Source of the DNA: Nitrospinaceae bacterium
GTDB taxonomy: Bacteria; Nitrospinota; Nitrospinia; Nitrospinales; VA-1
DNA: 35,924 nucleotides
Assembly: GCA_029261675.1 (NCBI GenBank)
Contig: JAJDBA010000309.1
Location: 1-35,924, forward strand
Direction: 5' to 3'
Below are positions 1 to 8,833 of this stretch, in pieces. A program made the translations under genes and the position numbers. The notes below the pieces were generated by a model, which searched no databases, was not told the DNA's origin, and worked only from the letters and a program-made list of their open reading frames with translations. Position 1 is the first letter of the stretch; each line of letters starts with the position of its first letter.

Positions 1-1
1 A

Positions 2-415
2 AAGGAAATGGTTTCTTTTGTTAATAATACAATTTCGAGAGGTCCTCTTGAAGGCGAAATTATTGCTATAAAAAATGAGGACGTTCTTATAAATATTGGA
101 AGAAAAAATGGTGTTCAGGTAGGCGACAGGTTTCGTGTTCATTCAGTGGGTTTGCAACTAGATGATCCCTTTTTAACTGAACATGATCTTGGGGATATTT
201 ATGTGAAAATGGGAACGATTCAGGTACTGGAAAGCATGCTGGGTTTTTCAAGAGCCCGAATTATTGTTGGAAAAGATTTCATGCCCGGAAACCTGGTCCG
301 CTCTTTTAAATATTTAAAGGGCTTCAATCAGCAATTTAGCGTTGGAGAAACGCTATTTGAGTCTGAAGAACCCGTCCCATGGTGGAGTTTCCATGGAATT
401 AAATCAGTTCCCTAA
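2..415 (+). CDS. CsgG-like protein, C-terminal fragment (truncated by window start)
   Basis: The reading frame is open to the first base, so the ATG at 8 is probably internal: AAGGAA lies only about 1-3 nt before it, too close for a ribosome site. The visible part reads EGEIIAIKNEDVLINIGRKN followed by GVQVGDRF. This is the C-terminal beta-domain pattern seen after the nucleotide-fold domain of CsgG/FlgT-like envelope proteins (glycine-rich start, then an I-N-x-G-x-x-x-G-V-x-x-G-D core). The protein would act in the periplasm or outer membrane, but the N-terminal signal and lipobox are outside the window. It converges on carB with 11 bases between the stop codons and no clear terminator. Assignment to the domain is moderate; the specific role is unknown. 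Confidence 0.55.
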   Translation, partial: KEMVSFVNNTISRGPLEGEIIAIKNEDVLINIGRKNGVQVGDRFRVHSVGLQLDDPFLTEHDLGDIYVKMGTIQVLESMLGFSRARIIVGKDFMPGNLVRSFKYLKGFNQQFSVGETLFESEEPVPWWSFHGIKSVP

Positions 416-426
416 GTTCAAAGATT

Positions 427-3400
427 TTAAAAATTATTGTATTCTTGGATTGTGGTGATGTCCAAATCCTCTTCTTTGAGCGCTTTAAGTGCCCCCAGCA
501 GAGCAGAGGCTCCCGAAATTGTTGTGCAGTAGGGTAGGTTTTGATTTAAAGAACCCCTCCTCATAGAAAATGAATCTTTGATAGCTTGCTCGCCAAATAC
601 TGTGTTAATCACCAGATTAATTTCACCTGACTCAATCGCTTCGACACTGTGCGGGGAACCCTCTTTAACCTTGTTGATTGATTCAACAGTAACTCCATTT
701 TTATTAAAATATTCTGCTGTTCCGCTGGTAGCCAGAATACGGTAGCCTAAATCCTGAAGCCCTTGTGCAATTTCGAGGGTTTTTGGTTTGTCAGAGTCTT
801 TAACACTTATAAAAGCCGTACCTTCCATAGGTAGTTTGATCCCCGTCGCCAATTGAGATTTTGCAAAAGCCCGACCAAAAGTTTTATCAATCCCCATAAC
901 TTCACCCGTTGATTTCATTTCCGGACCTAGGAGAACATCTACATCGGTAAATTTATTAAAAGGAAAAACCGATTCTTTGACTGCAATATGTGAAAATTTA
1001 ACCTCTTTGGTAAAACCAATTTCTTTTAAGCTTTTTCCCGCCATGACACGAGCGGCGACTTTTGCAAGAGGAACACCAATGGATTTACTAACAAATGGAA
1101 TAGTGCGGGATGCTCGAGGATTCACTTCTATAATGAAGACCTTATCGTTCTGCACCGCAAACTGGATATTAATAAGGCCAATTACATTAAGCTCTTTTGC
1201 CAAGGCACAAGTCTGTTTTTTTATTTCATCAATTGTTTCAGGGGCAAGGGAAAATGCTGGAAGGGAACATGCGCTGTCTCCAGAATGAATTCCTGCTTCC
1301 TCAATATGCTCCATCACTCCGCCAATAACTACGTCTTCGCCATCTGATATTGCATCAACATCTATTTCAATTGCATCCTCGAGAAAATCATCAATCAAAA
1401 CAGGATGTTCAGGTGATGCCTTGACCGCGTGTTGCATATAATATTCCAGGCGATTTTCACTGTAGACGATTTCCATAGCACGACCGCCTAGTACATAAGA
1501 GGGGCGTACTACAACAGGGTAACCAATCCTAGATGCTATTTCCTTAGCCTCAATATATGAAACGGCAATACCATTTTCGGGTTGTTTGAGATTAAGTTTA
1601 TCTAAAACCTCTTTGAAGAGTTCTCTATTTTCAGCTCTGTCAATGTCAGCCGGACTGGTTCCAATAATGGGTGCTCCAGCTTCCAGTAAGGATAAAGATA
1701 GTTTCAGAGGGGTCTGTCCTCCTAGTTGTACAATAATCCCTGTTGGTTTTTCCACGCGTACGATATGGAGAACATCTTCCAAAGTTACTGGCTCAAAATA
1801 GAGTCGGTCCGAGGTATCGTAATCGGGACTAACGGATTCGGGATTACAATGAACCCTGATGGTTTCAAACCCGTCTTCTTTAAGCGCAAATGATGCGTGG
1901 ACACAGCAGTAATCAAACTCAATTCCTTGACCGATCCTGTTGGGGCCACCTCCTATAATCATTATCTTTTTCTTCTGGGTGGATTCAGCCTCACATTCTT
2001 CTTCATAAGTTGAATACAGATATGGAGTAAATGCTTCAAACTCGGCACCACAGGTGTCAACCCTTTTGTATACTGGGAAGATATTAAGGCTATAACGACG
2101 TTCCCGTATGTCTTTCTCAGAGCAATTTAGAAGTCCTGCAAGATAGATATCTGACATACCATATTGCTTAGCTTTAATCAGGGTCTGCTTTTCTATTGAA
2201 TCCAGCGAATCAATCTTTTTTAGTTCCAGTTCAAAATCGATTAATGTTTTCAAATTATCAAGAAACCACGGATCAATACCCGTAAGTTGATGTAATTCCT
2301 CAACGGAAAATTTGCGACGCAATCCAGCAGCTACTTGCCACAACCGATCAGAAAAGGGAATGGATAATGCCGCTGTAAGTTTTTCTTTTTGTTGCTCCTC
2401 CGACAAACCCACATTATTCAGCTTGAAACGGAAGTCCTCCTCAAATCCATAACTGCCGATTTCCATGGATCGAATTGATTTCAGCAATGCTTCTTTAAAT
2501 GTTCGCCCGATAGACATTACTTCTCCCACAGATTTCATCTGTGTAGTTAGAATGGGCTCTGTTTGCTGGAATTTTTCAAAAGTGAAACGTGGGATTTTAA
2601 CAACACAATAATCAAGAGTAGGTTCGAATGAAGCTGGGGTCACCTGAGTAATATCATTTTTTATTTCATTCAACGAATATCCAACAGCTAATTTGGCGGC
2701 GATTTTGGCGATGGGAAAACCAGTAGCCTTTGATGCTAATGCGGAACTCCGTGAAACACGAGGGTTCATTTCAATTACAATCATATCCCCGGTTTCGGGG
2801 TTAGTTGCAAATTGAATGTTTGAACCACCAGTATCAACACCTATCTCTCGGATAATATCGATCGCGGCATTACGCATGACTTGATACTCTTTGTCAGAAA
2901 GAGTTTGAGCCGGAGCTACGGTAATGCTATCTCCTGTATGAATCCCCATCGGGTCAAAATTTTCAATGGAACAAATAATAACGACATTGTCATTGAGGTC
3001 GCGCATCACTTCCAGCTCATACTCCTTCCATCCAAGAAGTGATTTTTCGATGAGAACCTGATGAATAGGGCTGGATTGGAATGCATGCTCCACGAGAGGA
3101 ACAAACTCTTCTTCAGAATAGGCGATACTTCCCCCGGTTCCTCCAAGAGTGAATGAAGGACGAATGATAGCTGGGAACCCGGTTTCTTTGACGATGCTCC
3201 AGGCTTCTTCCAGTGAAACTGCCTGACCGCTGGGAGGAACCTTTTGTCCTATTTTAATCATTGCCTCTTTAAATAGGTTCCTGTCTTCTGCTTTTTTAAT
3301 TGACTCGACTTTAGCTCCGATCAATTCAACATTATATTTATCCAGAATGCCTTTTTCGGCAACAGCAAGAGCGGTATTTAAAGCAGTTTGCCCGCCCATT

Positions 3401-3666
3401 GTAGGAAGAAGAGCATCGGGTCTGTCGCGGATAATTATTTTTTCCACCACCTCGGGAGTAACTGGCTCAATATAGGTTCGATCGGCAAACTCAGGGTCGG
3501 TCATTATGGTGGCTGGATTACTGTTTACTAGAATGACTTCATAGCCTTCTTCTTTTAAAGATTTACAAGCTTGTGTCCCGGAATAATCAAATTCACAAGC
3601 TTGGCCAATGATGATAGGCCCAGCACCAATGATCAGAATTTTTTTTATGTCAGTTCGTTTAGGCAT
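427..3666 (-). CDS. carB: carbamoyl-phosphate synthase large subunit
   Basis: Makes carbamoyl phosphate from bicarbonate, ammonia delivered by CarA and two ATP, for pyrimidine and arginine synthesis in the cytosol. At 1079 residues it is the normal family length. It shows the two homologous halves, each opening with a glycine-rich pre-ATP-grasp motif ([19 protein letters not shown] near residue 12; [19 protein letters not shown] near 570). Each half has its ATP-grasp domain ([13 protein letters not shown] in the first, [12 protein letters not shown] in the second), and a C-terminal MGS-like regulatory domain follows from about residue 940 ([10 protein letters not shown]). Its ATG overlaps the stop of the preceding coiled-coil gene by one base (TAATG), implying translational coupling. 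It is the last gene of the pyr operon. Confidence 0.97.
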   Translation of the reverse strand: MPKRTDIKKILIIGAGPIIIGQACEFDYSGTQACKSLKEEGYEVILVNSNPATIMTDPEFADRTYIEPVTPEVVEKIIIRDRPDALLPTMGGQTALNTALAVAEKGILDKYNVELIGAKVESIKKAEDRNLFKEAMIKIGQKVPPSGQAVSLEEAWSIVKETGFPAIIRPSFTLGGTGGSIAYSEEEFVPLVEHAFQSSPIHQVLIEKSLLGWKEYELEVMRDLNDNVVIICSIENFDPMGIHTGDSITVAPAQTLSDKEYQVMRNAAIDIIREIGVDTGGSNIQFATNPETGDMIVIEMNPRVSRSSALASKATGFPIAKIAAKLAVGYSLNEIKNDITQVTPASFEPTLDYCVVKIPRFTFEKFQQTEPILTTQMKSVGEVMSIGRTFKEALLKSIRSMEIGSYGFEEDFRFKLNNVGLSEEQQKEKLTAALSIPFSDRLWQVAAGLRRKFSVEELHQLTGIDPWFLDNLKTLIDFELELKKIDSLDSIEKQTLIKAKQYGMSDIYLAGLLNCSEKDIRERRYSLNIFPVYKRVDTCGAEFEAFTPYLYSTYEEECEAESTQKKKIMIIGGGPNRIGQGIEFDYCCVHASFALKEDGFETIRVHCNPESVSPDYDTSDRLYFEPVTLEDVLHIVRVEKPTGIIVQLGGQTPLKLSLSLLEAGAPIIGTSPADIDRAENRELFKEVLDKLNLKQPENGIAVSYIEAKEIASRIGYPVVVRPSYVLGGRAMEIVYSENRLEYYMQHAVKASPEHPVLIDDFLEDAIEIDVDAISDGEDVVIGGVMEHIEEAGIHSGDSACSLPAFSLAPETIDEIKKQTCALAKELNVIGLINIQFAVQNDKVFIIEVNPRASRTIPFVSKSIGVPLAKVAARVMAGKSLKEIGFTKEVKFSHIAVKESVFPFNKFTDVDVLLGPEMKSTGEVMGIDKTFGRAFAKSQLATGIKLPMEGTAFISVKDSDKPKTLEIAQGLQDLGYRILATSGTAEYFNKNGVTVESINKVKEGSPHSVEAIESGEINLVINTVFGEQAIKDSFSMRRGSLNQNLPYCTTISGASALLGALKALKEEDLDITTIQEYNNF

Positions 3667-4541
3667 TAATTTTTGTAAATATCAGAAATCTCGATTTGTC
3701 GAGATCGCTCCAGTTTTAAATTCATGTAAGCCAACTTATTTATTAATTTGTTGATCTGTTTATTGCCTTCGATTCTGATTTTATCGTGTTCAAGAGTGAA
3801 AGCACTGCTTTCTATGTCTTGAATAGATTTGTTGAAATTATTTTTATCTTCAATTAAAAGGGAGAGTTTTTCTTTAAGCTTTATGATTTTAGCTTCTGAA
3901 TCGGTATTTGTGATTTTTACGTTTAACTTTTCAATTTCCGCTTCTTTGTTTATTAAATTCTTATTTTCCTTAAGCAACCTTTTTTTTAAATTAACGAGCT
4001 CTTTTCTATCTCCGGCTTGAGCCTTGTTAATAATTTTCACTTCTTGCTTTATATATTTATGGGTCTTCTCAGGATGAAAACAAAAATTACCGGTAAAATG
4101 AAACTGCTCTTGAAAGAATATAAGGCGACCTTGAAAAATATCATTTTTTCTAAAAAACAGGCGCGAGTCTTTTTCGTGTGCCAAATAGGTTTCATCAGTG
4201 AACAGGTTGACAACCTTCACGGTTTCGTCTTTGATTTTTTTTGAAATAAATAAACCCTGGATGCTCTTAGTAATACTTTTATAAATCTCCAGTTGATCGC
4301 TGCTCCAAGCGTCTGGATTTTCTTCGATGAGCGTTTCAAGAGGTGTTTGTGATTTTTCCACATTGTAATCATCGAATAAATACCACTCAAGAAATAGGGA
4401 CATTCTTGAATTGTAGGATTTGTCATCCTCATATATTTCCCCGGTCTCTTTTTGGTAAGCTTTTTTGGCTTCTAATATTTGATCGGAAGGAATGGCTTTT
4501 GCCGCGAACTCGAAAAGCTGCTCTAAAGTTTCTCTGAGCAT
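3666..4541 (-). CDS. uncharacterised coiled-coil protein encoded between carA and carB
   Basis: I cannot assign a function. The 291-residue product has no signal peptide or membrane segment. Residues 1-170 look globular, mixed alpha/beta and rich in aromatic residues ([48 protein letters not shown]). Residues about 175-290 are Lys/Glu/Asn/Leu-rich heptad-like sequence, most likely a long coiled coil. It is fused into the pyrimidine operon by one-base TAATG overlaps with both carA upstream and carB downstream, so it is certainly co-transcribed and probably translated in step with the two synthase subunits. This suggests a role near carbamoyl-phosphate synthase or its regulation, but that is inference from position only. 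I vaguely recall similar proteins in Desulfobacterota-like genomes and could not check. Confidence 0.85.
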   Translation of the reverse strand: MLRETLEQLFEFAAKAIPSDQILEAKKAYQKETGEIYEDDKSYNSRMSLFLEWYLFDDYNVEKSQTPLETLIEENPDAWSSDQLEIYKSITKSIQGLFISKKIKDETVKVVNLFTDETYLAHEKDSRLFFRKNDIFQGRLIFFQEQFHFTGNFCFHPEKTHKYIKQEVKIINKAQAGDRKELVNLKKRLLKENKNLINKEAEIEKLNVKITNTDSEAKIIKLKEKLSLLIEDKNNFNKSIQDIESSAFTLEHDKIRIEGNKQINKLINKLAYMNLKLERSRQIEISDIYKN

Positions 4542-5665
4542 TAATCTCCTGCTTTCATAAGATTTACAAATTTATCAAACAAATGTTCAGAGTCATGAGG
4601 CCCGGGAGAAGCCTCAGGGTGATATTGTACCGAAAAAACGGGCCAAGTCTTGTGCTGAATACCTTCAACGGTGTCATCGTTCAGGTTTAAAAAAGTTATA
4701 TCAACATCACTTCCAAAGGAGCTTTGTTCTACAGCAAAACCGTGATTCTGGGAAGTGATTTCTATTTTTCCAGACTGCACATCCAACACAGGTTGGTTGC
4801 CACCATGGTGACCAAACCTTAACTTATAAGTTTTACCCTTTAATGCCAGGCTTAAAATTTGATGGCCGAGACATATCCCAAATACAGGAACTTTTCCTAA
4901 GATAGTTTTTACATTTTCAATTGCATAAGGAACCGCTGCCGGATCGCCCGGTCCATTGGAAAGAAAAATTCCATCGGGCTTTGTGGCTAGAACTTCATCC
5001 GCAGGTGTGTTTGCAGGGACAACCTTAATATTGCACCCAGCACGAGTTAGTTTTCTTAAAATATTTCTTTTTACTCCAAAGTCATAGACCAACACAGTAT
5101 AAGGACGGTCTTTCACTTCTTCTAATTCGGTTTGGCCCTTATGAATGGTCCATTCACTTTCATCCCAGTTATAGGACTTTTTGCAGGTGACCTCTTTAAC
5201 TAAATCTCTTCCCGTTAAATCGGGTGACTTTCGGGCCTTTTCGATGAGTCTTTGAGGATCGGAGGTGTCCGTAGAGAGGATGGCCTGCTGCGCACCTTTT
5301 TCGCGAATTCGACGGGTTAAAGCGCGTGTATCTATGCCCTGAATACCAAATACATTGGTCTCTTTCAAAAAATCTTCCAAATTACCGCGAGAACGCCAGT
5401 TGCTTTGGACCTTACTCAATTCTTTAATAATAAAACCAGATAAGTGGGGACGGTCGGATTCAAAATCCTCAGGATTTATACCGTAGTTTCCTATTAAGGG
5501 ATAGGTCATAACCACCATCTGTCCGCAATAGGAAGGATCCGTTATGATCTCCTGATAGCCAGTCATACTGGTATTAAAAACTATTTCAGCTTCTACCTCA
5601 CCTTCGGAACCAAAATGCTCGCCTTCATAAATTTTTCCATCGGCGAGAACTAAAAGAGCTTTCAT
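4541..5665 (-). CDS. carA: carbamoyl-phosphate synthase small (glutaminase) subunit
   Basis: Hydrolyses glutamine and passes ammonia to CarB. At 374 residues it is standard length. The N-terminal CPSase domain ([30 protein letters not shown]) is followed by a class I glutamine amidotransferase domain. That domain has the nucleophile elbow GICLGHQ (Cys near residue 265) and the His-Glu pair HPEAS near residue 350. NGPGDP and SQNHGFAV are also present as expected. It starts at ATG 23 bases after the pyrC stop, and its own stop overlaps the next ATG by one base. Its separation from carB by a 291-codon gene is unusual. Confidence 0.97.
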   Translation of the reverse strand: MKALLVLADGKIYEGEHFGSEGEVEAEIVFNTSMTGYQEIITDPSYCGQMVVMTYPLIGNYGINPEDFESDRPHLSGFIIKELSKVQSNWRSRGNLEDFLKETNVFGIQGIDTRALTRRIREKGAQQAILSTDTSDPQRLIEKARKSPDLTGRDLVKEVTCKKSYNWDESEWTIHKGQTELEEVKDRPYTVLVYDFGVKRNILRKLTRAGCNIKVVPANTPADEVLATKPDGIFLSNGPGDPAAVPYAIENVKTILGKVPVFGICLGHQILSLALKGKTYKLRFGHHGGNQPVLDVQSGKIEITSQNHGFAVEQSSFGSDVDITFLNLNDDTVEGIQHKTWPVFSVQYHPEASPGPHDSEHLFDKFVNLMKAGD

Positions 5666-5688
5666 ATTTCTAAATCAATCGGATAAGA

Positions 5689-6972
5689 TTAGTTGCACTT
5701 AAAAACTGTTTTACCATTTACTAGAGTACGAAGTACTTTTCCTCTCACTTTCCAATCTTTATAAGGAGAGTTTTTACTGCGGGATTTGAATTGACTAGGG
5801 TCGATTGTGTATTCCATCTTTTCATCGAACAGGGTGATGTCCGCAGCTTTTCCAACACCCAATGTGCCTTTATCAAGTTTAAATAATTGACTGGGTTGAA
5901 AGGTGAGCATATCGATAGCTTTTTCCAGCGAGATGACTTTTTCATCAACCATTTTCAAGGTTAAAGGAAGTGCTGTTTCGAGCCCAACAATCCCAAAACA
6001 GGCTTTACTGAATTCAACCTGTTTGTCGACTCGGTCATGAGGAGCATGGTCTGTGGCTATGATATCGATGGTGCCATCTCGCATGCCTTCTTTAATCATC
6101 TCCAAATCAGATTGAGTTCTGAGAGGCGGACTCATTTTTGCATTTGTATCGTATCCTCTACATGCATCATGGGTTAGGGTGAAATGATGGGGTGCAACCT
6201 CACAGGTAACGGCGAGTCCTTTTGCTTTGGCTTGCCTGACCAAATCGACAGAACCTCCACTGCTGATATGTGCAACATGAAGTCGGCCTCCGGTTTTAGG
6301 TAATAAACAGATATCTCTATGCACCATGATATCTTCCGCTTCTGTGGGCATTCCTTTGAGTCCGAGTTCGGTTGAAACGATTCCCTCATTCATGCTTCCA
6401 CCTTGGGTCAACTCAAGGACTTCGCTATGTTGAATGCAGGGTAAGTCAAACATTTTACTGTATTCCAAGGCTCGGCGCATGATTTCACTATTACTCACCG
6501 GCCTGCCATCATCGGAATAGCCAATGCAACCTGCTTCTTTCAGCTCTCCCATATCCGACAGGGTTTCTCCATTCAACCCTTTAGTTATGGCGCCAATGGG
6601 TAAAATATTGATATCCGAGGTTTCCTTTGCCTGAGATAATATGAAATCGGTGACAGAACGATTGTCGTTGACAGGGGAAGTGTTAGGCATCACTGCAACG
6701 GTTGTAAAACCTCCGGCTGCGGCAGAATGGCTGCCAGTTTCGATCGTCTCTTTATATTCATGTCCGGGTTCTCTGAAATGGACATGCATATCACAAAAAC
6801 CAGGTGCCACTATGGCTCCCTTGGCGTCAATTATTTCTGCACCTGAAATATCTTTAATTTTCCCTTCAGGTTCTACGGCTTCAATTTTTCCTTTGCTGAT
6901 AAGTAAATCGAATTGGCCATTTTTTTTATTGGCAGGATCGATGAGATGTCCGCCTTTAATTAGAATTCGCAT
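5689..6972 (-). CDS. pyrC: dihydroorotase
   Basis: Cyclises N-carbamoyl-aspartate to dihydroorotate, the third step of UMP synthesis. The 427-residue amidohydrolase has the metal-binding HxH in DMHVHFREPG near residue 62, GGFTTVAVMPNT just after, metal-ligand regions around QHSEV and HVAHISS, and the late Asp in IATDHAPH. Length and the FREPG signature fit the longer class I type found beside pyrB in many bacteria. The ATG is preceded by GGGGAG at a 4-base spacing inside the end of pyrB; the two genes overlap by 17 bases. Catalytic residues look intact, so this should be active rather than a PyrB-supporting pseudo-dihydroorotase. Confidence 0.95.
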   Translation of the reverse strand: MRILIKGGHLIDPANKKNGQFDLLISKGKIEAVEPEGKIKDISGAEIIDAKGAIVAPGFCDMHVHFREPGHEYKETIETGSHSAAAGGFTTVAVMPNTSPVNDNRSVTDFILSQAKETSDINILPIGAITKGLNGETLSDMGELKEAGCIGYSDDGRPVSNSEIMRRALEYSKMFDLPCIQHSEVLELTQGGSMNEGIVSTELGLKGMPTEAEDIMVHRDICLLPKTGGRLHVAHISSGGSVDLVRQAKAKGLAVTCEVAPHHFTLTHDACRGYDTNAKMSPPLRTQSDLEMIKEGMRDGTIDIIATDHAPHDRVDKQVEFSKACFGIVGLETALPLTLKMVDEKVISLEKAIDMLTFQPSQLFKLDKGTLGVGKAADITLFDEKMEYTIDPSQFKSRSKNSPYKDWKVRGKVLRTLVNGKTVFKCN

Positions 6973-7903
6973 CGCTCTCCCCTAATAATAGATAAAAAAG
7001 AGCCATTCGTATTGCGACTCCGTTGGTTACTTGATTCAGAATAAGGGAACGCGGTCCTTCCATTACATCTAATGAAATTTCAACTCCTCTATTAACCGGG
7101 CCAGGATGAATAATCAAAGTGTCATCGCTGACATTCGATAGATGCTTTTCAGTAAGACAAAAATAATTAGAGTATTCTCTCAGGCTTGAAAGTAGACCTT
7201 GGTTTTGTCTTTCCAGTTGAATACGCAAGATCATGATGACATCGGCATCCTTTATTCCTTTTTCAAGATCATGACAAACATCTACGCCAAGTTGCTCAAT
7301 TCCGATGGGTAAAAGTGGGGGAGGGGCGACCACTTTAACTGTCATACCCATGGTTTTCATGGCATGAATATTCGACCGGGCCACTCGACTATGAGCAATG
7401 TCGCCAACAATTGTTACTTTCAACCCTTTTAAATCCCCTTTGTGCTCTCGAATCGTTAAAAGGTCGAGTAAAGACTGGCTTGGATGTTCGTGTGTTCCGT
7501 CACCTGCATTAATAACAGGTTTGCTGATGAATTGTGTTATTAGGGCGGGCGCTCCAGAGCAGTTATGTCTAACTACCAGAATATCCGGACTCATTGCTTC
7601 CAGATTTCTTACTGTGTCAATCAAGCTTTCTCCTTTAACCGTGCTACTAGCTGCCCCCGAGATATTGATCACATCCGCACTCAATCGTTTACCGGCAATT
7701 TCAAAAGAGGTGCGGGTTCGGGTGCTTGGCTCGAAGAATAAGTTGATTATTGTCCGCCCTCTAAGGATTGGAACCTTCTTAATGGCTCGAGTCGATACCT
7801 CCTTAAAGGAATCTGCGGTATCCAGAATTGTATCTATGTCATTAGCGGTAAGGCTTTCCATTGTAATAATATTCCGCTGCGAAAGCGTGGTGGTTTGGGT
7901 CAC
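6956..7903 (-). CDS. pyrB: aspartate carbamoyltransferase catalytic subunit
   Basis: Condenses carbamoyl phosphate with aspartate, the committed step of pyrimidine synthesis. The 315-residue protein carries the carbamoyl-phosphate loop FEPSTRTRTSFE near residue 58, the HPSQSLLDLLTI motif, and HPGPVNRGVEI near the end. The start is GTG, overlapping the pyrR stop by four bases (GTGA). No pyrI regulatory subunit is seen here, consistent with PyrR attenuation rather than allosteric control by PyrI. Confidence 0.96.
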   Translation of the reverse strand: MTQTTTLSQRNIITMESLTANDIDTILDTADSFKEVSTRAIKKVPILRGRTIINLFFEPSTRTRTSFEIAGKRLSADVINISGAASSTVKGESLIDTVRNLEAMSPDILVVRHNCSGAPALITQFISKPVINAGDGTHEHPSQSLLDLLTIREHKGDLKGLKVTIVGDIAHSRVARSNIHAMKTMGMTVKVVAPPPLLPIGIEQLGVDVCHDLEKGIKDADVIMILRIQLERQNQGLLSSLREYSNYFCLTEKHLSNVSDDTLIIHPGPVNRGVEISLDVMEGPRSLILNQVTNGVAIRMALFYLLLGESDANSN

Positions 7904-8436
7904 TTCACCTGCTCCTGGATTATGACTTTGTCTTCCTCATCAACTTCTTTTAAAAGTACCTGAACGCGTTTGGATTTTGGTGTGGGAATATTTTTACCAA
8001 CATAATCGGGTCTTATCGGTAGTTCACGATGTCCTCTATCTATCAAAACCGCCAATTGTACAGAAGCGGGACGACCAAAATCTATAAGGGCATCGATAGC
8101 GGCACGAATGGTTCGTCCTGTAAATAAAACATCATCGCAAAGGATTACATGTTTTCCTTCAAGTCCAAATGTGATTTCAGTTTTTTTCAGCTCAGGTTTT
8201 TGGAGCCCCGCACCTATATCATCTCGATAGAGTGTGATATCCAAGGCTCCAGTAGCAACCTCAATATTTTCAATGGCATTTATCTTAGCTTGCAGGCGGC
8301 TGGAAAGAGTGACTCCTCGAGTACGAATACCTATTAACGCGATATTTTCAGCACCCTGATTACGTTCAAGAATTTCGTGGGAAATTCGATTTATGGCCCG
8401 CGCAATATCCTTTTCATTCAATATGGTCGTGCTCAT
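7900..8436 (-). CDS. pyrR: PyrR bifunctional pyr attenuator / uracil phosphoribosyltransferase
   Basis: First gene of the pyr operon. PyrR binds a conserved loop in pyr leader RNA when UMP/UTP is plentiful and thereby favours a terminator hairpin; many homologues also have uracil phosphoribosyltransferase activity. The 178-residue product has the type I PRTase fold with the PRPP-binding loop VILCDDVLFTGRTIRAA near residue 100, the hood segment around TLYRDDIG, and RGHRELPIRPDYVGK. The leader upstream contains an exact PyrR-binding consensus followed by a terminator (listed separately), so autoregulation is directly supported. Confidence 0.95.
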   Translation of the reverse strand: MSTTILNEKDIARAINRISHEILERNQGAENIALIGIRTRGVTLSSRLQAKINAIENIEVATGALDITLYRDDIGAGLQKPELKKTEITFGLEGKHVILCDDVLFTGRTIRAAIDALIDFGRPASVQLAVLIDRGHRELPIRPDYVGKNIPTPKSKRVQVLLKEVDEEDKVIIQEQVK

Positions 8437-8474
8437 TTTGACCTCTTTGAGATTCGGGCAGGAAGGAATGGGCC

Positions 8475-8517
8475 AAAAAAAAACCTTCCTGGGGCGGCTT
8501 GCAACCCGTAAGAAGGT
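8475..8517 (-). terminator. intrinsic terminator of the pyr attenuator
   Basis: On the minus strand ACCTTCTT (8510-8517) pairs with AGGAAGGT (8483-8490) in an 8-bp stem with one G-U pair. The loop is GC-rich, with an inner GGG/CCC pairing possible. The stem is followed directly by nine T (8475-8483). It lies between the PyrR-binding loop and the pyrR start, exactly where an attenuator belongs. Confidence 0.85.
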
Positions 8518-8554
8518 ATTAATGCTGTTTGTACGCGAATCATTTTATCCCTTT

Positions 8555-8572
8555 ACAGCCTCTCTGGACTGT
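8555..8572 (-). promoter_or_regulatory. PyrR-binding loop (anti-antiterminator) in pyr leader
   Basis: The minus strand reads ACAGTCCAGAGAGGCTGT. The 14-base core AGTCCAGAGAGGCT (8557-8570) fits the established PyrR-binding consensus ARUCCNGNGAGGYU at every position, and the flanking ACAG/CTGT closes a hairpin. A competing pairing of GCTGT with ACAGC about 25 bases downstream could build an antiterminator reaching toward the terminator's 5' arm. PyrR with UMP would stabilise this loop and so permit termination. Confidence 0.88.
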
Positions 8573-8596
8573 TTAAAAGAGTTTATTAACATTTGG

Positions 8597-8624
8597 ATTT
8601 TACCAGAGTTTGAGGTTAAGTCAA
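8597..8624 (-). promoter_or_regulatory. sigma70-type promoter of the pyr operon
   Basis: On the minus strand TTGACT (8619-8624), a 16-base spacer and TAAAAT (8597-8602), each 5/6 to consensus. Transcription would begin near 8590, about 18 bases before the PyrR loop, which is the expected geometry. Confidence 0.7.
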
Positions 8625-8833
8625 GTTTGCTTAATAATTTGAGAAGCCAAATATTGTTTTTCTATAATCGCAAAAATCTGCGAGAAATTTTGGGAGATAA
8701 ATTTTCGCGAAAACATTGAAATATCGAATAAAAATTGGATAATGTGCAAAATTACATAGTAAAATAATCTAACCCTTATAATACTTTGAAACTTTTGCAC
8801 CTTTTTGAAATATTTGTTTGTTAAGAAGTCTCT

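Larger units (their letters stand above)
8437..8833. other. divergent intergenic region pyrR / STAND-TPR gene
   Basis: About 400 bases without a real gene. The pyrR-proximal half holds the pyr promoter, PyrR loop and terminator. The right half is very AT-rich; for the plus-strand gene there is a TATAAT at 8777-8782 but no convincing -35 at normal spacing and only a weak ribosome site (AAGAAG) before the ATG. The 108-aa ORF 8393-8719 crosses the regulatory region and is not credible. Confidence 0.7.

Noticed and set aside
977-1801. Plus-strand ORFs opposite carB (977-1288, 1586-1801)
   Set aside because: Shadow frames of a long, unambiguous carB gene.
7398-7925. 175-aa plus-strand ORF opposite pyrB
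   Set aside because: Antisense shadow; the pyrB protein on the other strand has full family motifs.
8393-8719. 108-aa plus-strand ORF
   Set aside because: It runs antisense through pyrR, the terminator, the PyrR loop and the pyr promoter; there is no ribosome site and it is fully explained by the leader.
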